64,000 nucleotides of DNA from Paraburkholderia sp. Tr-20389 (GTDB lineage Bacteria; Pseudomonadota; Gammaproteobacteria; Burkholderiales; Burkholderiaceae): NCBI RefSeq assembly GCF_017104565.1, contig NZ_JAAGPD010000032.1, positions 1-64,000 of the forward strand, written 5' to 3'. The notes beneath the pieces were generated by a model that saw nothing but the letters and a program-made list of their open reading frames with translations, made no database searches and was not told the origin of the DNA. Shown here one piece after another: positions 58,467-64,000 of this stretch; position 1 is the stretch's first letter; each line of letters starts with the position of its first letter. The position numbers and the translations under genes were made by a program.

Positions 58467-59186
58467 TCAGGTGCGGTTCGCCTGACGTGGAATCAGCCAT
58501 AGCCGCCTGCGCGTGTGCTGCGTCAGCATGAGGGGCGGATGGAACACGCGCGCGCCGATCTGCTCCGCAATCCATGACAGGCAATTGCTCAGGATCAGAT
58601 ACGCGATCAGCGTGACCGAGAAGGTCTGGATATAGAGCAGGGTGCGCGCATTGATCACGGTCGCCGTGCCCGTCAGTTCCGGCAACGCAATCGCGGACAG
58701 CAGCGACGTGCCGAGCAGCAGCTGGATCAGGTTGTTGACGATCGCGGGATACACGGCGCGCGCCGCTTGCGGCAATACGACTTCGATAAAGACCTGCGAG
58801 CGCCCGAGGCCAAGAATGCCGGCCGCTTCGATCTGTCCGCGCGGCACCGACTGAATGCCGGCGCGGAAAACTTCCGCCATGTAGGCACCCACATTCACGC
58901 CGAGCGCAATCACGCCCGCTGTGTACGCACTCAGATTCAGACCCAGCGACGGCAGACCGAAGAACACGATGAAAATCTGCAGCAGCACGGGCGTATTGCG
59001 GATCAGCTCGATATAGCCGCGCGCGACGACACGCAGCGGCGTGAGATGCGAAGCGCCCGCGAGCGCCGTCAGCAGACCGAGAATCAGCGCGACGCAGAAC
59101 GCGAGCAGCGTGACCTGCAACGTGAGCCACGCGGCCTGGAAGAACTCGGGCACATAGCCCCACAGGGTCAGCCATTGATAACTCAT
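58467..59186 (-). CDS. Polar amino-acid ABC transporter permease
   Basis: 239 residues, HisMQ family. Motifs: VARGYIELIRNTPVLLQIFI and the EAA-type loop RGQIEAAGILGLGRSQVFIE (about 125-144). AAGGAACG precedes the ATG. It forms a heterodimer with the next permease, 22 bases downstream. Confidence 0.9.
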   Translation of the reverse strand: MSYQWLTLWGYVPEFFQAAWLTLQVTLLAFCVALILGLLTALAGASHLTPLRVVARGYIELIRNTPVLLQIFIVFFGLPSLGLNLSAYTAGVIALGVNVGAYMAEVFRAGIQSVPRGQIEAAGILGLGRSQVFIEVVLPQAARAVYPAIVNNLIQLLLGTSLLSAIALPELTGTATVINARTLLYIQTFSVTLIAYLILSNCLSWIAEQIGARVFHPPLMLTQHTRRRLWLIPRQANRT

Positions 59187-59241
59187 CGTCGTTCCTTCGC
59201 AAAGTCGGGCTGTCGTTCGCGTCGCGCGGTTGCTTTCGGGT

Positions 59242-60075
59242 TCAGAACTGCGGGTTCAGCGGATAGCGAGGCCCGGTGCCGAACCATTTCGTGTACAGCT
59301 GCGCGTTGAGCTTCGACGCGTTGATGTTGAACAGGAACAGGTTCAGGTAATTCAGCCACACCTGATCGCCGGCCTTCACACCGAACGCGTTGTATTCGAG
59401 CGGCACGAGGGCCTCGTTGGTGACGGTCAGCTCCGGGTCAAGCTTCGCCTGATAGGCGAGGAAGTTGTTGTCCTCGATCATCGCGTCGGCCTGGCCCTGC
59501 TTGACGGCGAGAATGGCCGCTTCCGAGCTGTCGAATTCCTGGATCTTCACTTGAATGCCCAGCGCACGCACTTCGTCGCCGTTCGTCGATCCCTTGACGG
59601 TCGCGATCGTATGGCCCGACATGTCCTTGACCGACTGAATGCCGCTGCTCTTCTTGACGAGCAGCGCCTCGCTCGCGACGACATACGGCGTCGTGAACGC
59701 GATTTCCTTTGCGCGTTCGAGATTGCGTGTGAAGTTGCAGAAGACCACGTCGACTTTGGCGGTCTGCAGATTCGGAATGCGGTTTGCACTCGTCGTGTTG
59801 ACCATTTCGAGCTTCACGCCCATCTGCTTCGCCAGTTCTTTCGCGAGGTCGACGTCGTAACCGTCTGGTTGTCCGCTCTTGTCGTAGAAGCCGAACGGCG
59901 CGAAGGTCAGGCAGTCGCCGACACGCAGCGTGCCGCGTTGCAGGACGGCCTGCAAGGTCGAACCGGTCGCGGCGTCCTGACCGGGTGTTGCGATCTTGGT
60001 GCAACCGGCGAGCGCGAGCAGGCCGACGACGGCCGACAAGCAGGCGAACCTTACGCTTTCTTTGAACAGTCTCAT
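59242..60075 (-). CDS. Polar amino-acid ABC transporter, lipid-anchored binding protein
   Basis: 277 residues. Lipobox VVGLLALAGCTK (Cys about 25). Solute-binding family 3 fold: GTLRVGDCLTFAPFGFYDKS, GYDVDLAKELAKQMG and NRIPNLQTAKVDVVFCNF, with IEDNNFLAYQAKLDPELTV near the C-terminus. The ligand is a polar or basic amino acid, not resolved. It is first in the importer operon; a palindrome lies about 95 bases upstream. Confidence 0.88.
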   Translation of the reverse strand: MRLFKESVRFACLSAVVGLLALAGCTKIATPGQDAATGSTLQAVLQRGTLRVGDCLTFAPFGFYDKSGQPDGYDVDLAKELAKQMGVKLEMVNTTSANRIPNLQTAKVDVVFCNFTRNLERAKEIAFTTPYVVASEALLVKKSSGIQSVKDMSGHTIATVKGSTNGDEVRALGIQVKIQEFDSSEAAILAVKQGQADAMIEDNNFLAYQAKLDPELTVTNEALVPLEYNAFGVKAGDQVWLNYLNLFLFNINASKLNAQLYTKWFGTGPRYPLNPQF

Positions 60076-60542
60076 TTTCGACCCTGTGAGAGGAATTCCA
60101 TCGTCGCGATCCGAGCGGTATTGGCTATGCGCAGGCGTTTCAACCGGCGGATCGCGTGCTTACCTTCTTGTCCGATATATCGGAATCGAATCCGGCACAT
60201 CAGATGAAGCCCAGTGTTTCATGGAAAAAAACGCATGACAAGCGGGTATACGAGGGCTTCGCGGGAGCCTCTGAGGACGCAGATGAAGTCTGGTGTTTCG
60301 TCGCGATGCCGCGTCCGTTGCAACTTGCGCGAGCGGAGCAACAGGCGGCATGGACGTGAGTGCGGCCTCGCAGGCAGCGTCCGCCTGGGATCACACAATC
60401 ACGATCCAAAGCTTACGAATTTGATTCGACATGCGAAATGAATGAGGGGAAATGTCGGCGCATCCGCTTTGGAACGGTTGCTTGCGCAAGTGGTCGAATC
60501 GGGTTCGCGCATGGTCCGCGATCGCGAACAATAGGAGGAGAC
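60076..60542. other. Intergenic region between amino-acid importer and secreted protein
   Basis: Divergent upstream regions. It contains the palindrome at 60171-60184. No gene was seen; short frames through it have non-coding composition. Confidence 0.45.
60171..60184. promoter_or_regulatory. Perfect 14-bp palindrome upstream of amino-acid importer
   Basis: TCCGATATATCGGA is fully self-complementary and lies 96 bases upstream of the binding-protein ATG. It is a good operator candidate; the IclR regulator encoded at the end of this operon is one possible binder. No second copy was seen in the window. Confidence 0.55.
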
Positions 60543-61205
60543 GTGAAAGCAATCGCAAAGATGCATTCCGGCTTTCTGGCAGCAGGATGCGTGTTGATGG
60601 TGGCGTGTCCCGGTTCATCGAGTTTCGCGGCCGGCACGGAGTCCATCCTTCTACCTCAGGATGCACCGCACTACAGGACGGGAGACAGTTGGACGTTTCT
60701 GCGGACGGACCTGCTATCCGGCAAGAGCAGAACCTTTACACAAACGGTTAGCTCGGTCCGTGCCGATGGGAGTGCCTCTCTCGTGATTGCTCCCGGAGGC
60801 GCGCGTGTAGAACTCACGTCGGAAGCGAATGTGATTCCCGACGGGGCCGATCAGCGTGCCTGCGGTATCGCGCTTCACTTTCCATTGCGAGCAGGCGCAC
60901 GCTATGAGGCGGATTGTCAGGCTAACGGTGCGGCGGGCGAGACCGTGTTCCGGCGAGCACAGTGCGAAGTCGAAGCCGTGGAAACGATCAGCACGAGAGC
61001 GGGTTCGTTCTCTACGATCAGGGTCAGGATGAAGGGCAACTGGTCGCCGCAATCGGGTGCCGGAGGCGGCCCGATCGACGAGACGCTGTGGTACGCCCCA
61101 ACGGTGAAGCGGGTGGTAAGGGAGGCGTATCAGGTTCGTCTTGCGGGAAAGGGTGTGCCCGCGACCACCGAAATCGACCTGGTGCGTTACGCGGTGAAAC
61201 CCTAG
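60543..61205 (+). CDS. Secreted protein of unknown function
   Basis: 220 residues from a GTG at 60543 with AGGAGGAG 4 bases upstream, the best start in the frame. A signal peptide (HSGFLAAGCVLMVACPGSSS) runs to about residue 31. The mature protein is beta-rich: HYRTGDSWTFLRTDLLSGKS, GSFSTIRVRMKGNWSPQSG and ETLWYAPTVKRVVREAYQV. The end loosely recalls DUF3108-like proteins. It could alternatively be a lipoprotein (MVAC). Monocistronic. Confidence 0.65.
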   Translation: MKAIAKMHSGFLAAGCVLMVACPGSSSFAAGTESILLPQDAPHYRTGDSWTFLRTDLLSGKSRTFTQTVSSVRADGSASLVIAPGGARVELTSEANVIPDGADQRACGIALHFPLRAGARYEADCQANGAAGETVFRRAQCEVEAVETISTRAGSFSTIRVRMKGNWSPQSGAGGGPIDETLWYAPTVKRVVREAYQVRLAGKGVPATTEIDLVRYAVKP

Positions 61206-61227
61206 TCGTGATTGCCGCGCAAACCAG

Positions 61228-62199
61228 TCAGCGCTCGCTGCGCCGTTTTCCTTCGCCGGACGATTTCCGCTCGCGTTGGAGCGAAGGCGATCGTTCGGTC
61301 AGGCGAGCCGTCTCGTCATGAGCCGGAGAGCCCGCCCCCATGAACTGCCGTCGATATTCAGCCGGTGTGGTTTGCCTCGCGGCCTTGAACTGTCGATTGA
61401 AATTGGCGACGTTCGCGAAACCCGAGCGGGCGGCGATGACGGCAACGGGCAGAGACGTGTCGGCCAGCATCCGGCACGCATGCCCGATACGAACGCGAGC
61501 GATATACCGCCCGACGCTCTCGCCAATATGCTGGACGAAGTAGCGCGTGAGCGTGCGCTCCGACAGGCTGGCCGCCGCGCAGAGTTCCGACAGCCGCAGC
61601 GGTTCGGCAAAGCGCGCGTCGATCAGTGAAAGCACGCGGTTGATACGCTCGGGCTCATGCCCCGATGGCCCCGTGTTCGTCTGATTGAAGGCGCTCGGTG
61701 ATGCGAGCGGCTGGCCGGGCGCGTCGGCGAGCGTGCACAGAATATCGAGCGCCGTGCTCAACCGTTCGCGCGCCACGTTCGAAAGCAACGAGTCCAGACG
61801 GCTGCGCATCCATTCGCCGGCGGGCAGCTCGAACGCCAGCCCGCACGCCGCTCTGCGCAACAGCTTGCGCAGCGGTTCATATTCGCGGCAGCAATCCGCC
61901 ATCCGCCGCGCCCAGTCGCCGTCGAACCAGATAACGATGGCGACCTGCGGAGAAGACGGCTCGATCGAGCGGTTCGACGCCCACGTATGCGGCAAATCCG
62001 GCGGCACGAGGACGAGATCCTCTGCTTCATAGTCGTTGACCGAGTCGCCGATGTAGCGCTTGCCATGGCTATTCATCGTCAACGTCAGCTCGTATTCCGG
62101 ATGGTGATGCCATTCGAACGGAATACGCGGAAGCTGCCGATGGTAAACCCGGACCGAACAGTCCTCGCCGAACTCGACATGCTCGTAGGCTGGTTTCAT
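61228..62199 (-). CDS. AraC-family regulator with N-terminal cupin
   Basis: 323 residues. The N-terminal cupin sensor has FEWHHHPEYELTLTMNSHGK and LVLVPPDLPHTWASN. The C-terminal double HTH (about 195-290) has LSELCAAASLSERTLTRYFV and VAVIAARSGFANVANFNRQF. The cupin suggests a sugar-like effector. It is divergent from the DUF1479 gene (94-base gap), with an inverted repeat between them. Probably regulates that gene and the sugar transporter. Confidence 0.9.
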   Translation of the reverse strand: MKPAYEHVEFGEDCSVRVYHRQLPRIPFEWHHHPEYELTLTMNSHGKRYIGDSVNDYEAEDLVLVPPDLPHTWASNRSIEPSSPQVAIVIWFDGDWARRMADCCREYEPLRKLLRRAACGLAFELPAGEWMRSRLDSLLSNVARERLSTALDILCTLADAPGQPLASPSAFNQTNTGPSGHEPERINRVLSLIDARFAEPLRLSELCAAASLSERTLTRYFVQHIGESVGRYIARVRIGHACRMLADTSLPVAVIAARSGFANVANFNRQFKAARQTTPAEYRRQFMGAGSPAHDETARLTERSPSLQRERKSSGEGKRRSER

Positions 62200-62243
62200 G
62201 GCGGAAAACGCAAATCAATTGCCTGAATAGTATCACCATGGCT

Positions 62244-62260
62244 GATATGCGCGTCATATC
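62244..62260. promoter_or_regulatory. Inverted repeat between AraC regulator and DUF1479 gene
   Basis: GATATG-N5-CATATC, a perfect 6-bp inverted repeat, lies 45 bases from the AraC start and 34 bases from the DUF1479 start. It is a candidate operator, although AraC proteins more often use direct repeats. Confidence 0.45.
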
Positions 62261-62293
62261 CTAGCGGCACGAAATTCACACACGGAGACAAAC

Positions 62294-63538
62294 ATGGCGC
62301 TGCAAATCGACGACTTGCCGGGTGCAATCCGGCAGGCAAAAAAGGAGTTGCGCGCGGCACTGCCGAATTACCGGGAAGTCTTCGCCGAAGTCGAACAGGC
62401 GATCGGCGAAGAGGCGAAGCGAATTGCCGCGCAGCGCGATCGCGGGGAAGACGTCATTCCCGAGATTCAGTATTCCGACATCGCCGGGCAACGCGTGACT
62501 GCCGAACAGATCGCGCTCGTCAAGGCACGCGGCGCATGTGTGATTCGCAATGTCTTCCCGCGCGCGCAAGTGCAAAGCTGGGATGACGAAATCGCGCACT
62601 ACGTCGAGCGAAATCGTCTCGACAAGCGCCTCGAAAACCGCGCGGAGGACAAATACTTTGGTCAGCTAGCTTCAAGCAAGCCGCAAATTTACGGCGTGTA
62701 CTGGTCGAAGCCCCAGGTGCTGGCGCGTCAGTCGGAATCGCTGACCGCGGCGCGCGTATTCCTCAACAAACTCTGGCGAAACGAGAGCGACGGACGCGTT
62801 CATTTCGATCCGGAGCATATTCCCGTTTATGCCGATCGTTTGCGTCGACGGCCGCCTGGCTCGGCGTCGCTCGGCTTGTCGGCGCATTGCGACGGCGGAT
62901 CGGTCGAACGCTGGATCGAAAGCAATTTTCGCAAGGTGTATCGCCATGTGTTTTCCGGCAACTGGCGTAATTACGATGCGTTCGACGCCGCTTTCCGTAC
63001 TGACGTGGAAGAGATCGCGTCGCCCGCTGTCTGTTCAATGTTCCGCACCTTCCAGGGCTGGACGGCGCTGACGCCGCAAGGCCCCGGCGACGGCACGCTG
63101 CAGCTCGTGCCTATCGCCAATTCGATGGTGTACATCCTGTTGCGCGCGCTTCAGGACGATGTCGCCGACGACGATCTGTGCGGCGCCATGCCTGGGCGTG
63201 CCCTCTCGATCAAAGCGGAATTTCACGCGCCCCTGTTCGAGGCGTTGTCGTCGATTCCCAAAATGGAAGCGGGCGATACCGTCTTCTGGCACAGCGACGT
63301 GATTCATGCCGTTGAAGACGAGCATAAAGGCGCGGGCTACAGCAATGTGATGTACATCGCGTCGGTGCCGGCGTGCGCGAAAAACGACGCTTATCTGAAG
63401 CGTCAGTTGCCGAGCTTCCTGAAAGGCGAAAGCCCGCCCGACTTCCCGACTGACCATTTCGAAGTGGACTTCACTGGCCGTGCAACGGCCGACGACCTGA
63501 CACCGCTTGGCAAGACACAACTCGGCTTTGATCTGTAG
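62294..63538 (+). CDS. DUF1479 protein, YbiU-like putative dioxygenase
   Basis: 414 residues, the usual YbiU/DUF1479 length. N-terminal helical region, then GACVIRNVFPRAQVQSWDDE and a double-stranded beta-helix-like core. Candidate metal ligands are His-x-Asp in LSAHCDGGSVERW (about 195) and a distal His in FWHSDVIHAVEDEH (about 332). This fits a 2-oxoglutarate/Fe(II) oxygenase fold, but activity is unproven. A sugar-type importer starts 79 bases downstream, suggesting a sugar or sugar-acid pathway. Confidence 0.85.
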   Translation: MALQIDDLPGAIRQAKKELRAALPNYREVFAEVEQAIGEEAKRIAAQRDRGEDVIPEIQYSDIAGQRVTAEQIALVKARGACVIRNVFPRAQVQSWDDEIAHYVERNRLDKRLENRAEDKYFGQLASSKPQIYGVYWSKPQVLARQSESLTAARVFLNKLWRNESDGRVHFDPEHIPVYADRLRRRPPGSASLGLSAHCDGGSVERWIESNFRKVYRHVFSGNWRNYDAFDAAFRTDVEEIASPAVCSMFRTFQGWTALTPQGPGDGTLQLVPIANSMVYILLRALQDDVADDDLCGAMPGRALSIKAEFHAPLFEALSSIPKMEAGDTVFWHSDVIHAVEDEHKGAGYSNVMYIASVPACAKNDAYLKRQLPSFLKGESPPDFPTDHFEVDFTGRATADDLTPLGKTQLGFDL

Positions 63539-63617
63539 TTGAAACGGGCACGCATGCGCGATCGTTCTGATCGTGCATGCGTCGCACCACCCATAAAGAA
63601 AAATTTCGGAGACTGCA

Positions 63618-64000
63618 ATGAAACAATCACTGACGTCGGTTGCGACGGCTGTCGCGCTGCTTATTTCAGGTACACATGCTGTTCTCGCTGCAGAACAGAT
63701 TTCCGTACTTCACTGGTGGACCTCCGGTGGCGAATCGAAAGCCATCCGGGTGCTCAAGGACGACATGAGCAAACAGGGCTACGAGTGGAAAGACTTCGCT
63801 ATCGCGGGCGGCGCGGGCGCGGCGGCCATGACGGCGCTGAAGACGCAGGTGATCTCGGGCAACGCGCCGTCGGCCGCGCAGATCAAGGGGCCGCTGATTC
63901 AGGACTGGGCGGAGCAAGGGACGCTGGTCACGGTCGATCCCGCTGCGGCCGACTGGAAAGCGCACACGCCCTCGCAAATCGATAGTGACGTGAAAGCAGG
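63618..64000 (+). CDS. Sugar ABC transporter binding protein, cut by window edge
   Basis: 127 codons are visible from the ATG at 63618 to the right edge; no stop occurs, so the 3' end is missing. The signal peptide ends near residue 27 (THAVLAAEQ). Then ISVLHWWTSGGESKAIRVLK and GAAAMTALKTQVISGNAPSA, typical of glucose/mannose-type binding proteins (solute-binding family 1). It probably begins an importer operon extending past the window. Confidence 0.85.
   Translation, partial: MKQSLTSVATAVALLISGTHAVLAAEQISVLHWWTSGGESKAIRVLKDDMSKQGYEWKDFAIAGGAGAAAMTALKTQVISGNAPSAAQIKGPLIQDWAEQGTLVTVDPAAADWKAHTPSQIDSDVKA

Overview
The window is high-GC DNA with dense, short-spaced operons and looks like a chromosome or large replicon of a Burkholderiaceae bacterium, most likely Paraburkholderia, Caballeronia or a relative. 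Evidence for this is a Burkholderia-type phosphonate cluster with its GntR regulator, hopanoid genes hpnJ and hpnL, a DUF4148 protein, and many polar amino-acid and polyamine ABC transporters. No rRNA, tRNA, CRISPR array or intact insertion sequence was seen. All family calls come from reading protein sequences, not from database searches.

Layout. 1-3 kb: a Gly/Ala-repeat protein cut by the left edge, and small envelope proteins. 3.3-6.8 kb: an HscC-type Hsp70 with its J-like membrane partner. 6.8-12 kb: a SbmA/YddA-type ABC exporter, a diguanylate cyclase, a paralogue of the first gene, and a DUF2945 protein. 12.1-17 kb: a frameshifted ProV-like fragment, then hpnL, a ferritin-like diiron protein and hpnJ, without hpnI or hpnK. 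17-27.4 kb: a complete 2-aminoethylphosphonate (AEP) island. PhnW, PhnY and PhnA convert AEP to acetate and phosphate; a three-gene transporter, a FAD oxidoreductase and a GntR regulator accompany them. The phnAY and transporter promoters overlap divergently, and the sequence across them also occurs upstream of the regulator gene. 27.5-30.8 kb: a SAM/cyclase/ATPase/TPR signalling protein.

33-37.2 kb: an AnsA-type L-asparaginase with a complete polar amino-acid importer, somewhat less GC-rich than its surroundings. 37.5-42.5 kb: a ModA-like binding protein, a transglutaminase-like protein, a cupin, an AI-2E-type permease and a membrane protein. 42.7-47.5 kb: a lipoprotein-rich minus-strand cluster with two tandem LssY_C proteins translationally coupled to a GxSxG hydrolase lipoprotein, preceded by a SYLF (Ysc84) gene. 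A decayed second SYLF gene lies at 49 kb. 50-60 kb: a ThDP-dependent decarboxylase of the 5-guanidino-2-oxopentanoate type with a polyamine-type importer, facing an IclR regulator and a second polar amino-acid importer. 60.5-64 kb: a secreted protein, an AraC regulator divergent from a DUF1479 (YbiU-like) gene, and the start of a sugar-binding protein cut by the right edge.

The best candidates for undescribed biology are the LssY_C/hydrolase lipoprotein operon, the diiron protein embedded between hopanoid genes, and the paralogous low-complexity membrane proteins at 1-902 and 10332-11492.
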